From: Chloridium humicola
Lineage: Eukaryota > Ascomycota > Sordariomycetes > Chaetosphaeriales > Chaetosphaeriaceae
Assembly: GCA_027569505.1 (NCBI GenBank)
Contig: JAPDFF010000090.1
Coordinates: 1 to 64,000 of the forward strand
Direction of reading: 5' to 3'
Length of the DNA stretch: 64,000 nucleotides
Shown: one piece after another, positions 44,643-55,105 of the stretch
Layout of the letters: every line of letters starts with the position of its first letter
Position numbering within the stretch: the first letter of the stretch is position 1
The notes under the pieces: generated by a model
The model's input: only the letters and a program-made list of their open reading frames with translations
Databases searched by the model: none
What the model was told of the DNA's origin: nothing
Program-made: the position numbers and the translations under genes

Positions 44643-46501
44643 TCATACCACCCTCCTCGACCGAAACTCTACCTTCGCACCCGAATCGGGATACGCCGAC
44701 CCGTTCGGCAGCCACCTCTTTGGGGGCTTGCCCTTCCCCGGCACCAGGCGCATATCATAATGCGTCAGGATGTGGGTGAGGATAATCTTGATGGTGTTGT
44801 CGGCAAACATGCGGCCCGGGCACGCTTGCGGGCCGTCGCCCCAGTTGGGGGAGTCAGAACCCAGGTTGGCAAACTTGAAGCGGCTCTCCTTGCCGGGCTT
44901 CTGCCGCTCGCGGTAGTGCCGCAACGCGTCGAACTTGTGGGGTTCATCCCACAGTTCCGGCGAGAAGTTGATGTTGTGCGAGTCGACGCAGATGATGGTG
45001 CCGACGGGCAGGTCGGGGCCGGCGCTGAGCTTGACGGGCTTCATGATGCGGCGGAAGAGGACCACTGCGAGTGTGGTTAAAAGGGGCTTCTGCTTGGTGT
45101 GGTATGAGGGAAAGGGTGGGAAGGCAACGTACTGCTTCCGAAGGGATTGAAGCGGACCGACTCCCTCATAACGCTGTCCATAATTTTGAGCTCGTTGAGA
45201 TGGGTCGTGGGCAGCTTGCCGTCGGGCGCAACCTCTTTGATCTCCTTCCGCACAAGATCCGCCAGTTTAGGATCCGCGGCCAGCTCGATCATGATAAAGA
45301 AAATGGTGAGGATGGTGGTCGAGGTGGACTCAAACGAGAGGCCGAGATAATCGTTGGTAAGCCGATGCAATACCTGCTTCTCAGTTGCCGGTTTGGAACC
45401 GTAACGTGCTAGAAGCCATGCCGTCACAGGCAGCTTCCCCTTAGCAGCCGGACCTTCGAGTGACTTCTTGTCTGTGCTGGACTTGTACTCTCGGAGATCT
45501 TCTTTGAGGATTGGGGCCATGAACCGCTTCAGCAGAAACTGGGAATACATCGAAGGTGCGTACAGCAAGGGCTTGAGCAGCGGCCTGATGATGGACGGGA
45601 ACAAGGCGAGGACGGCTGTCGGGCCCGCGACCACCATTGGCAGCCGCCCGACATGAGAGATCCATGTTGGGTTAGTGCCCAACTCTCTCCCAAAGAACAC
45701 GCACGAGGTGGTGGACGTGACAAGCTCCTGCATGGCCGCATACAGCGTGATGCCCTTCCAGTCCGGGCAGTCCCCAAGAACGGTATCGCATGCCGCAGCG
45801 CAGTATTCCTGTCGAGTTGGCACAAGCCCAGGGATTGCACGGACAACGTCCGTGCCCATGACTCTGAGAGTTAGGTGTGAGCGAGCGCGGCACCGGACGA
45901 GCTTTAGGCATTGGTGTGTTTACTCACGGAACTATGTCATGCCCGTGAGCGGCAATACCAGACCACTTGTGGTCAAATGTCTGGCGGGCATAGTACAGGA
46001 TCGAGCCATGTGTAATTGGGATGCGCTTGACTTCGTTGAAGAACTTGGACGGGAACACAACGTAGTCTGCCCCGAAAGCGCGAATCCCAAAGGGCCGGTC
46101 TGGAAACTGTACGTCTTCGCCGTCAGCGACCACTTCTGCTACCGGTGCCGGGGTAAAGGACTTGTAATACGCACCCTTTTTGCGTTGTCCTCCATCATCT
46201 CGCGGAAGTCAACTTTATCAAATATTGACTTTTTGATGAGGGGAATCCCCATCTGTTCAACAGGCGATTTTGAAGCGCGGCCAAATATCTTGGACATTGT
46301 CCACGCCAGGAGGGCTGCCACGCCAAAGAGGACGAAGGCAGAAGTGGGAGACATGTCTCGCCATATCTGAGTGGCGAGGAGGCGCATCAAATGCCATCGG
46401 CTCAGGCGAAGGCCGGCAAGAGCCTGGCGAGCGACAAGAACGCTCTCCTGGAGACGAGCCCACTCCTCTAGCACATCTTGAATGAACTGGGAGCCCAGCA
46501 T
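44643..46501 (-). CDS. Cytochrome P450 monooxygenase of the cluster, four exons
   Basis: Exons: 46501-46175, 46106-45928, 45863-45133 and 45064-44643, giving 552 residues. ATG 46501 lies in a GCCACCATG context. A membrane anchor spans residues 54-73 (SAFVLFGVAALLAWTMSKIF). The I-helix region reads LSFESTSTTIL, the K-helix is RESVR (ExxR), and the haem loop is WGDGPQACPGRMF with the ligand Cys at about 494. The unusual N-P-x-WGDGP loop type is common in fungal P450s that act on polyketides and terpenoids, including those of cytochalasan clusters. It probably oxidises the cyclised product at the ER membrane. Only one P450 is found here, fewer than in most cytochalasan clusters. Its start lies 383 bp from the divergent lipocalin-like gene. 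Confidence 0.92.
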
Positions 46502-46884
46502 GGTGGCGGAATGGTCGAGTCCAACTGTCAGGACCAACAGACGAAGGCGGGCAGGAAGAAGGAAAAACTATGTGATTGCCCAGGCAAAGGGAATGTGATG
46601 GCCAGATTGAGGAGCAAGTAAGCTGTTGGTACACGTTGTGCGACATGAAAGTTTGGCCTCTGTCTCGGACGCTTCGGCATCTCCGATTTGGTGTCCGATC
46701 CCCGACTGACTCCAGGCCTTCTGTGTTCCGACCCGTTAATTTCGGCCGCCAGAACTTTGTCTCTTTTCAGGAAGATATTATTGCACCAAGTAAAACCAAG
46801 GAAATGGCAGTAATGCAAGCTGCTCATCCGGCACCCGCATCCACACAACAGTTGAAGACTGAAGTCAGCGCATGAAGCATCAGC
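46502..46884. promoter_or_regulatory. Divergent promoter region of the P450 and lipocalin-like genes
   Basis: 383 bp between two head-to-head starts must serve both genes. No clear TATA box or palindromic CGG pair was found by eye. Confidence 0.45.
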
Positions 46885-47445
46885 ATGGCCGCCCCTTCAA
46901 CCATCGATATCCGCGACCTCTCTGGCAGATGGTTGCTCAACTCTACACTCTCCGACTCCAGCGAGGCGTTTCTTAGCTTGCAGGGCGCATCTTGGCTCCT
47001 CCGCAGAATTATTGGCTTTGTCAGCCTGGAGTTTGAATACACAAAGGTTCCTCCAGCGCCCGGTTCAACCGGCGTTCGGTTCCATTACAAGCAGATAATC
47101 CGGCCTGGCGGTTTTAGCAGCAAAGGGCATTTCAACATTGACGGCGTGCCTTGGACTGAGCCGACCCCTATCTACGGCGACATCAAAGTGCGGTGTCACT
47201 TTGCCAGCCCCGATGAAGTGGTTCGCGAATATGGGGTTTCCGGCCTCGAGAGCGCCGACGCAGACCACGCGGCAATCATCGAGAGTGTTGAGTGCGAGGG
47301 GAAAGGATGGACTGCAACAAGCGTGTGGGCCTTTGAGATGGTTGACGGGGTCCGGCGCTATGTCAAGTACAACACGGCTAAAAAGGGGGGGAGGCTCGAG
47401 AAGGCGAGGCTTGTGTTTGACTATCTTGGGCCACCACACCCATGA
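46885..47445 (+). CDS. Small lipocalin/calycin-like protein in the cluster, 186 residues
   Basis: Single exon from ATG 46885. It opens IDIRDLSGRWLLNSTLSDS, followed by LSLQGASWLLRRIIGF, then alternating beta-type segments and a closing WAFEMVDGVRRYVKY and ARLVFDYLG. A GxW near the N-terminus with a terminal arginine-containing strand is the loose lipocalin signature, and short fungal proteins with the LSGRW/LSDS/WLxR pattern are widespread. There is no signal peptide. This is not the two-domain Diels-Alderase family, although the fold may be related. It might bind or shape a cluster intermediate, which is speculation. Placement between the P450 and the hydrolase suggests it belongs to the cluster. 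Confidence 0.65.
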   Translation: MAAPSTIDIRDLSGRWLLNSTLSDSSEAFLSLQGASWLLRRIIGFVSLEFEYTKVPPAPGSTGVRFHYKQIIRPGGFSSKGHFNIDGVPWTEPTPIYGDIKVRCHFASPDEVVREYGVSGLESADADHAAIIESVECEGKGWTATSVWAFEMVDGVRRYVKYNTAKKGGRLEKARLVFDYLGPPHP

Positions 47446-48310
47446 GATAGTTGCTACGGTAGTGAGAGCTATAACATAGCTTGGGATGAGGGATTCCTCT
47501 TTGTGTTAGAAACATTAGCGGTCAACCATTTAAATTTGGACTCATGAAGGCTCTCACTCATAACCTGCCCAACCCCTGAATCCTGACCCCTGACTCCTTA
47601 CTGTTTACTACAAATTTGGTACTTCCAATACGCACCACTTTTTGCTGGTAACTGGTACTTCCAGCGGACGGAAGGGGAAGAAGCCGTCTGCTTCGATCAA
47701 ACCTGGTCACAACTCAGCGCTCCAAGCCCAGGTCTCACGGGCTGCCGAGCAGGTCCTCGGAGTCCGAGAGAGCTCGGCAACGAGAAGGTTTTGGGGCCGC
47801 TTTTCTGACAGCGCCGAACACCCAGTTGAAACCTCCGAGTCGGATGTGAAACCCGGACAAGCTGGACGCCTTGAGCTCCGAGTTGCATAGCGAGGGGCCG
47901 CGACCGAGCTCCCCTATCCGACTTCTCACCTTAGGTCGCCGAGGCCTTGTCTTGCAACCCACACGCCCCGATTTGCACGGGTCCAGTGTTGTACTTTTGA
48001 GTTAATATCTGCCAAATCGGGCTTGTTAATGCAAAAGTGGCACCACTGATCGCCGGCTCGGGCCGCTGCTGTAGTCAGTAAGAACCGCGAATGGGAGAAG
48101 TCAGCTCGGCGACTCAGATTCCCAGGGAACTCCGACCATAACCGATACCTGAGCATACCTCACCGAGAACCAAACCCCTGGAAGGCGAAGCCCACTCAAT
48201 GGGGTAGGACAAAACCATGACAGCCGTAAGGGTGAATGAAGTCAGCATACATCCAGCCGCGTAGCACATTATCCCAACCACCTCCTTTCAGCCTCGCCAC
48301 TACCATCACC
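47446..48310. other. Intergenic region within the cluster
   Basis: About 860 bp with no supported gene. It holds the promoter of the hydrolase-like gene. Short motif-free frames only. Confidence 0.4.
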
Positions 48311-49713
48311 ATGCATCGCTTCTTCCAAGGCGACTTTTTCAACTTCGAGACGGTGCGCATCCTAGGGATGACCGCCCAAGGCGGCGCCGACGTTGCCGAG
48401 GTCCTCGAAGCCGTTGGGCAGATCAGAGACAGCGACGCGGCCAGCTGGGGCCGGGCATGGAAAAAACAGGCCGAGCGGACGGAAGCACTTGCTGAGGAGG
48501 CTCTCCGCGCCGGCCACCTCCCTTTAGCGCGCCAGGCCTTCCTCCGCGCGTCAAACTACACCCGCGCCAGTACTTACATGCTCATTGGAGATGGGCCAGA
48601 CCGGCTGCATCCGAAGCAGGTTGAGGCGGGGGAGAAAATGATGGTCCTCTTCCAAAAAGGGGCGGAGATGTTGGAGTGTGGATTCCAGCGGTTTGAGATT
48701 CCGTTCAAGGAGCAAACGAACGTCACACTGCCGGCATATCTGTATCTTCCGCCAGCTGAGAAACGACTTCCCGGTGGCGGCAAGATTCCGGTTCTTATTG
48801 CCTGCTGCGGAGGGGACGCGCCACAGGAGGAGATATTCTACCTCCATCCGTCTGCGGGCCCGGCTCTTGGGTATGCGGTGTTGACGTTTGAAGGGCCGGG
48901 GCAAGGACGGGTGCTTCGTCGAGACAACATTAGGATGCGGCCCGATTGGGAGGTGGTTACTGGGTGTGTGTTGGACTTTCTGGAGGGGTTGGCCCGCGAT
49001 CGGCCGGAGTTCGAACTCGACATGTCCCGGATTGCTATTGCTGGGGCGTCGCTAGGGGGGTATCTTGCGCTGAGAGGGGCGGCAGATTCAAGAATCAAAG
49101 CAGTATGTTGCCCCTGACAACAATGTTTTGGATAGAAACAGGTCTAACAATTGGTCCCCCTTAGTGTGTAGCCCTCGACCCCTTTTTCAGCCTCTGGGAC
49201 TTCGCCATGCAGCGCGGCACGCCAGCAATCGTCGGGGCTTGGGACCGGGGCTGGATTAGCAGCGGCTTTATCGACGGCGTCCTTGGTCTCGGCATGCGTC
49301 TGTCGTTTCAGATGCGCTGGGAACTGAGCACTGCCGGCACCCTGTTTGGTCTCGGCTCGCCAGCGCGCAGCATGCAGGAGATGAAGCGGTACACCCTCGG
49401 CGGCGACACCTCGCCGTACCTCGAGCGTGTTCGCTGTCCTGTTCTCGTCTCGGGCGCATCAGACTCGCTGTACTTTGATCCAAGCCATCACTCCGTGCGG
49501 GTGTTTAATGGATTGAAGAACGTGGCGGAAAAGGAGAAGGAATTGTGGTTGGCGAGCACGCCGGGCGAGGGAGCACTGCAGGCAAAAGTGGGAGCATTTC
49601 AGTTGGTAAACCAAAAGACCTTCACTTTTTTGGACAGGGTGTTTGGCATTGAGAAAGCGGCGGGAGGCAGTAATGGCCATGCTGCAAAGTCAGGGGCAGC
49701 AGAGCCGTGTTGA
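48311..49713 (+). CDS. Alpha/beta hydrolase of the FUS2/CcsE type, two exons
   Basis: Exons 48311-49102 and 49165-49713, joined by GTATGT/CTTAG in phase 0, give 446 residues. The start MHRFFQGDFFNFET is favoured over ATG 48236 because it fits the family N-terminus. A helical N-terminal part precedes the hydrolase core. The nucleophile elbow is GASLGG (Ser about 247) after DMSRIAIA. CPVLVSGASDS is the likely acid region. The usual catalytic His is not evident: the aligned region reads GEGALQAKVGA. Relatives include FUS2 of fusarin and CcsE/PyiE of cytochalasan clusters, where the protein is needed for forming the pyrrolinone core rather than for ordinary ester cleavage. It converges with the regulator gene. 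Confidence 0.85.
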
Positions 49714-49920
49714 AAGTGGCGAAGAATTCCTAAATTGGATCAGACGGGGGAGTGATTTTGAGAAAAAACCTTGCAAGATAATCTAGGTCTATCAATATTA
49801 TCTGGTAAAGATGGCCTCATGATATCTCGTAACGAAAATACCAGTGCCCCTTTTTGCCGTCTCCTCTTCTCGAGTCTCACCTAGAAAGACGCCTTAAGCT
49901 TGTCTACCTCTGGATTCCAT

Positions 49921-51507
49921 CTAGACAAAGCTACTACTCCTCATCAAGCTCCGAATACTCTCCTGAATGTTAACCAGCGTCCCCAACCCCATTCTTCCGC
50001 CCTCGTCCATCCCGCAGTCATAGCCCTCGTGACTCAGCATGGCAAAAAGAAGTTCCATGGTAGTTGGGTTACCAAACAGAGTCTGTCTTTCTGGTTCTGC
50101 CGGCCGCAGGAGTGCATCGTCAATCTGCTCCAGCATGTGCATCATAATTTCCATCTGAATGCGAATGCCCAGAACCTGCTGGCTGGTGAGTGCCAGTGCG
50201 GACTGGGCGGGTGTGGGACGCCAAGGTTGTTGGTGCTCTTGATATTGTTGTTGGTTTTGGGTCTGGCTCCCTCGCCGGACGGGCTCGCAGGCGCGGAGAG
50301 TTTCATGAATGAGGGTGAAGATAGCGCGGTAAACAGAGAGCAGACCGACGTAGCAGGTTAGGAAGGAGATGATGATGGGAAGGTCTACCAGTGACGGATT
50401 TCCCTCCTCTGGGAAATGGGATCCAGCCCCTGAACCCAGCGGATGTTGCCTGTGGTCCCTGGAGACGCTTCGTCTATGTTGTCCCGCGGTGTTTTCGTTG
50501 TAGCTGTCAGGAAATCTGTTTTCTTGGTTCAAGCCGGCCGCCTGAATAATACCAAGCAACTCGATGAGACGCTCTGAGGCAAAGAGTACTCGGTGGACGA
50601 TGTTGTCTCCGGGCCCGGTCCTGTCGCGATTCAGCGGACTCGAACCCTCCGAGGAGAAGAGAGCTTCTGCCAGGTCTGTGTGTGTGATGGACTGAAGTTT
50701 GCTGAACAGTAGCGAGTGGAGTTCGGGAAGCCTTTGTCTGCATTCTTCGCGCCAGCTCTGACTCGGTTGTAATGCTGTTGATGTCCGCATGACCTCCCCC
50801 ATACTGATGTCATGGTTTGTCAGGGTATGCGTTGGCGGTGCTGCGCTGTGATGTGGTAAAACTCCCAAGCATTCCAGGTCGACGAAGCCATCGTATGGTA
50901 GATGTTCTTTCTCGTCCTCCATTTGGGTCCGTCTTTCATCGTCGGGTTCCTCGTTTAAACCCAAGCTGCAGCAAGTGGTCAGGGGGCTTTTGACAACAGG
51001 GGAACTGAGCGAAAGCGAAGATGATGAAGTTGCCGTGCTCTCTTCGCTCATGGGATTGCCGGTTTCGAAGTCCCATGAGTCGAGATCGAACAACGACGTT
51101 TCCGCTGCCAGCACCAAGGATGGACTGCTGATGCTCGTGCTGTACATAGCGTTGTCGTGGTTGAGTTCGGCTAGTCCGGGCTCGGGCGAGAAGGGGTTTG
51201 TTGAGACGGTAATCGATACGTCTTTGTTGGCAGAAGGTGGTCTCTTCGCATCAAGTGCCCGACTAGAATGGGGTCTGTCTTTGAAAGACCCGGAAGCTGA
51301 TCCGGCGGTTGTGAAAGTGCCCGCAACTGTCTGGCATGGCACTCGTGCCTTCATGCACCGCTTGCACGGCCCCAATGGCACAGCAATAGTTCTGGTGACC
51401 ATAACCGGGCTTCTCTCGCATCTCAGCTTGTGTCTGTGGCAGCGATCGCAGGCAAGCCGACGCGACCGAGGTGTGGTGAGGGGCGCTTCTTTGGACGACA
51501 CCGGCAT
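49921..51507 (-). CDS. Zn2Cys6 transcription factor, AflR-like, probable cluster regulator
   Basis: Single exon, 528 residues from ATG 51507 (MPVSSKEAPL). The Zn2Cys6 domain lies at residues 20-58: CDRCHRHKLRC, then CKRCMKARVPC, spacing C-x2-C-x6-C-x17-C-x2-C-x6-C. The 17-residue loop is longer than usual. A Ser-rich linker follows. The C-terminal part (PIIISFLTCYVGLLSVYRAIF, then LGIRIQMEIMMHMLEQID) resembles the AflR-type regulatory domain found in secondary-metabolite activators. It lies at the right end of the cluster and converges with the hydrolase gene 208 bp away, which fits a pathway-specific regulator binding CGG-type sites. Confidence 0.88.
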   Translation of the reverse strand: MPVSSKEAPLTTPRSRRLACDRCHRHKLRCERSPVMVTRTIAVPLGPCKRCMKARVPCQTVAGTFTTAGSASGSFKDRPHSSRALDAKRPPSANKDVSITVSTNPFSPEPGLAELNHDNAMYSTSISSPSLVLAAETSLFDLDSWDFETGNPMSEESTATSSSSLSLSSPVVKSPLTTCCSLGLNEEPDDERRTQMEDEKEHLPYDGFVDLECLGVLPHHSAAPPTHTLTNHDISMGEVMRTSTALQPSQSWREECRQRLPELHSLLFSKLQSITHTDLAEALFSSEGSSPLNRDRTGPGDNIVHRVLFASERLIELLGIIQAAGLNQENRFPDSYNENTAGQHRRSVSRDHRQHPLGSGAGSHFPEEGNPSLVDLPIIISFLTCYVGLLSVYRAIFTLIHETLRACEPVRRGSQTQNQQQYQEHQQPWRPTPAQSALALTSQQVLGIRIQMEIMMHMLEQIDDALLRPAEPERQTLFGNPTTMELLFAMLSHEGYDCGMDEGGRMGLGTLVNIQESIRSLMRSSSFV

Positions 51508-52799
51508 CTTAGTATCTCTTTGGTGATGCTGTGCCGCGCCATGGCAAACAAAGGGTCTCACGAGATAGCTTGGTTTTATCTCTTGCTATTGTTGGCCAGG
51601 GCGAGCACGGGCGATGCTCCTATCTGCATGTGCCTTCAAGACATGATTGTGTCATCATCATCAGACGATAACTTACTTGACTTCTGCCACTCTCCTCCCA
51701 AGAATTTGAGACAGCGCTGACCTGAGACCACCTCGACACGGGATGGATGAAGATCAAGCGGCCAACATCGGGAGCTAGCCTGGCATCATCCACCTATGAT
51801 GCGTTTGCTTTGAGGAGAGTACACAATGATCTCTTTCCTGGCATGGTCCCTGTTCCTTTTGTACCTTTCAAAGTCTTCGTATCCAATTGACCGGCCAGGT
51901 CAAGGATTGTGTACTTGAACCTTCCCACCGACCTGGTTGCGGGTACCCTTCCCGCCATCCTGGTGTTCTAATACACGGATACTGACGTTAATGCCGGGTT
52001 TATCTTCCAGGGCCAACCACCACACCTTGATAGGTAATCATTTGGGTTTTCATCGGATCTATTTACCCGGTTGAAACAGCAACAATGTCGATCACATCAA
52101 AGAGTGGACAAGCAGGAACGAGAATAGCACCCCCACTAGTTATGTGTGTTGTCGGCCCTAAATTGGGTAGATTGCAGATGGCGGGAGAGGCACTCTGGCC
52201 GCTATTCAAGGGAACGTGATCGGAGACCGAGCCGAAGCCACTCGGAACCATGTTAGGAAATCGTTGCCGGCGGCCCGAGACTAGTTCGAAACCGAGGACA
52301 TGTCTTGTCAAGGTCTTAGAGACGGGCCAGTAGGTGCTTATGACTGCCCATGCTATTCTCGCCGAAATTGTGTAACACACCAGGGAAAATCGGGTCCTGA
52401 CCCGGAAGTCTTAGGGATCTAGAACGCTAACTGGCTAATTCGGTCACCGGGTGTTTGATCATCTTGATACGGATTGCATCAGTAAGAGGAGTTGTGTTGA
52501 ATGTAATGTGGCTTTAATGCATACTGGCTCACGCAGGGCACGGAAGATTAATTGGGCTCAAATTGGTGATATTCTCTGTGTTCGTTGCTTGTTTTCTTCC
52601 TGGTTGAAGGCTTGCGTGTGTCTTCAGGGCGCTCTTCTCCGCACCTAATTTAGGTGCGCAGGGTAGCTTGCACCTGACGCAGGCGGCCTAAGGCATCTAT
52701 CCGGCTTACTCATCATTTCCAACAAGTTGTCTGCTATCGAAGACCTTTGGTCTCCTTTGATGGCGGTCAGTCAGGATACTTCAAGTGAAGCTTCAGGTA
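51508..52799. other. Intergenic region right of the cluster
   Basis: About 1.3 kb with no supported gene; the left end is the promoter of the regulator. It separates the cluster from the MITE-like element and marks the likely right cluster border. Confidence 0.4.
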
Positions 52800-53320
52800 C
52801 TCGACTGGGCTCCAAAATCGCCGGCCCAACAGACTTTCGCCTGTTGGGCTGGGACGCCATGTGGAGGCCAAGTCGCAACGGGCCGCGGATTCGCAACGGT
52901 ACAGAGACTTTGATTTGCTAGCAAACCAGACCAAAATCAAAGTCTCCCCATTTTCTTACATCCCTTTTTTTACCTGCATATCAGTCCCCGCTACCCTCAT
53001 CGCTATTTCAGTAACCAAGTAAACTTTTACGGCTATCCTCGTCGCTATCTTGGCAAGAGCTCTCAACCCATAACAATTGCAACAATAGTCACATTGCATC
53101 GTTCGAAAAAATTGGGCAATTGATGCGATAACTATGTTTGAACTATCGCGATAGTCTGCATTACATTACAAGTGTTCAAGGGAGGCAAAATGGGTGAAAT
53201 CTGTAGCTGCAAAAGAGATCCGTTGCGAATCCACGGCCCGTTGCGACTTGGCCTCCACATGGCGTCCCAGCCCAACAGGCGAAAGTCTGGTGGGCATGGC
53301 AATTTTGGAGCCCAGCCGAG
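52800..53320. mobile_element. MITE-like element with inverted ends of about 100 bp
   Basis: Bases 52800-52899 are an inverted repeat of 53220-53320 with scattered differences; the shared core runs from CTGGGCTCCAAAAT through GACTTTCGCCTGTTGGGC to CAACGGGCCG and GGATTCGCAACGG. The 320 bp between them is AT-richer and codes for nothing. Inside the left arm, CCCAACAG and CTGTTGGG form a perfect small hairpin around ACTTTCGC, and just inside it ACTTTGATTT pairs with AAATCAAAGT (52908-52945). Length and lack of coding fit a non-autonomous DNA transposon. No certain target-site duplication was found. Confidence 0.7.
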
Positions 53321-53563
53321 CATCTATTCATAGCATAAACTTGACCGTGTCATGATGGCACACAGTAGTTGGGACGAGTCAGAAAAATGATTGCGGGATG
53401 GGTCTTAGAGCATTTCTATTAACGTTAACGTATGTATTGGCACTTTGTATGTACGTGTTCCCCAACCACCCTCCTTTCCTCTGCCGGGGCTGATACCTGC
53501 TCCGCCCATTTCCCAGCTTGCCCAGCCATGGACGACACATTCCCACCCAACCCATTCATATCA

Positions 53564-54553
53564 CTACCTTCCTTCGCGTTTATTCGCCCAGTTGATCCTC
53601 ATCATTTTTCTCTGCTGGGGGGTGAAGCCCTCCTCTCCAGACTTGCACCGGCTAAAAGTTCATCATGTCAGCCCTTTCCGTTCCCTATCACACCATTCCA
53701 GGGAGAAAACTTACTCATACGTATAATCCATATGGTTGGTGATAGGATCCACCCCAGGATAATCTGGACATGAGTTCCTGCCCGTGGGACACCCAAATGC
53801 TGCCTCGGCCTCGGCCGCCGTGTCCTCAAACCCATCATTGTTCGCCGAACATCCGCCCTCAAACGTATGCCTCAACCCAAGCCAGTGCCCAACCTCGTGC
53901 ACCGTCGTCCGCCCCAGGTCGTACTCGTACACGGGCGAGCCGGCGATCAGGTCGTGGTTGATGGTGCAGCCGTCGCGCGAATAGTCCCGGCCGGCAGTGA
54001 CGTTGGCCACGGGCAGCGTGCAGTAGCCGCCCAGCCCCGGCTTCTCGAAGCTCTCGACGTAGTACAGGTTGAGGTCCTGGTAGGTGCCCTTGCGCAGGTA
54101 CTTCTTCATGGCGGTTGGGTCGAGGTCCTTGGACCACTGCTCCTGCAGCACATAGTACAATGCGACGAGCTGGAACTTGATGCCGGCGGAGGCGAAGTCG
54201 CTATTGAGCATGATCATTTGTGTGTGTATCTTGTCTTGCTGGAAAGAGAGGTTGGCTGTCAGCGTCGGGGTTTAGGAAGAACAAGGTCGTACCGGAATCC
54301 AGCCTTCTTTCCAGGTCTGGCCTGCTGCTAATACATGCACGTAGGTTTTAATCGTAATTTCCCCTTCCGCGCGGGTGTCGACTTCCCCCCTCCGCTGCAT
54401 CTCCGTCTTCGCTTCAATAGCAACGGCCTTGTACTCTTCGAGCTCTTCGGGTGTCATCGCCGGGTTGTCGCAGTAGGTGTTGAGCTGGTATGTCGCCCGC
54501 GCCAGGGCGGGCACCACGGTCACGGCCGCCAGCGCGAGATTTCTGAGCAACAT
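53564..54553 (-). CDS. Secreted M43-type zinc metalloprotease, three exons
   Basis: Exons: 54553-54293, 54238-53715 and 53651-53564, giving 290 residues. The ATG at 54553 (MLLRNLALAAVTVVPALARA) provides a signal peptide. The active site HEVGHWLGLRH is the metzincin HExxHxxGxxH motif, and the downstream NHMDYTY supplies the Met-turn. Cys residues around it (GCSANNDG, GCPTGRNSCPDY) match the disulfides of fungal extracellular metalloproteases of family M43B. The last exon, 29 codons, ends FTPQQRKMMRINW, the conserved C-terminal helix. The protein probably digests peptides outside the cell. All three junctions keep the frame. Confidence 0.92.
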
Positions 54554-55105
54554 GACGGGCAAAAGCAGGGACAGACTGAAACGACCCGCATTCGCATCTC
54601 AAAGAACGGTGGTGGCATTGTGTCTGTTTTTATTCTTTTGCTTCGCCAAGCGTCCTGGATCCTACGACGGGTGCTGTTCAGGGGGCGGAAATGACTGCTC
54701 CTTGTGTCAAAGCATGAAGCGCCCTTGGCATCGTGTGGATGGGGGCCGCGCTTCTTTGACCGGACCCCTTGGCGCCAACGCGTCCAACCATGTGTTGGCA
54801 GCAAACATGTCCTGATGCGTTGAAATTCTCATGTTGGGCCCCCAGGGGCTAGCGTTTCAACTTTACGACGTGAAAGCCCCAACATTCTGCGGCTTTCAGG
54901 ACGAAGATGGGCGTGTCTTGTTGGCACCTTGGGCGTGAACTTGCGAAGATATCGGGTGATGTTGCATCCATAGATCCGCATGAAGAGGCTCTTTAAGGGC
55001 CTAACTGGATTTAGCTAGGGCTAACTGCCACCCCACTGCTGAGTAACCCTCCGAGAGTTGGTGGCTCGGCTGCAGTCCGGGTCTTTTTTTGGCCCCCCGA
55101 GAACC
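54554..55105. other. Intergenic region right of the M43 gene
   Basis: No supported gene. The left end holds the metalloprotease promoter; the right end leads into repeat copy 3. Confidence 0.4.

Noticed and set aside
46100..46190. Apparent one-base frameshift in an A5 tract of the P450 gene
   Set aside because: A 68-bp intron (GTGCGT donor at 46174, TACAG acceptor at 46107, CTGAC branch site) removes the shift and joins NAKR to FPDRPFGIRAFG, which fits the P450 family.
42270..47960. Possible relation between GC-rich stretches at 42.3-42.5 kb and 47.7-47.9 kb
   Set aside because: Only short shared words (such as ggggccgc and ggcccc) were found, with no ordered alignment.
49103..49164. Stop codon splitting the hydrolase gene
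   Set aside because: A 62-bp GTATGT/CTTAG intron in phase 0 removes it and joins RIKA to CVALDPFFSLW.
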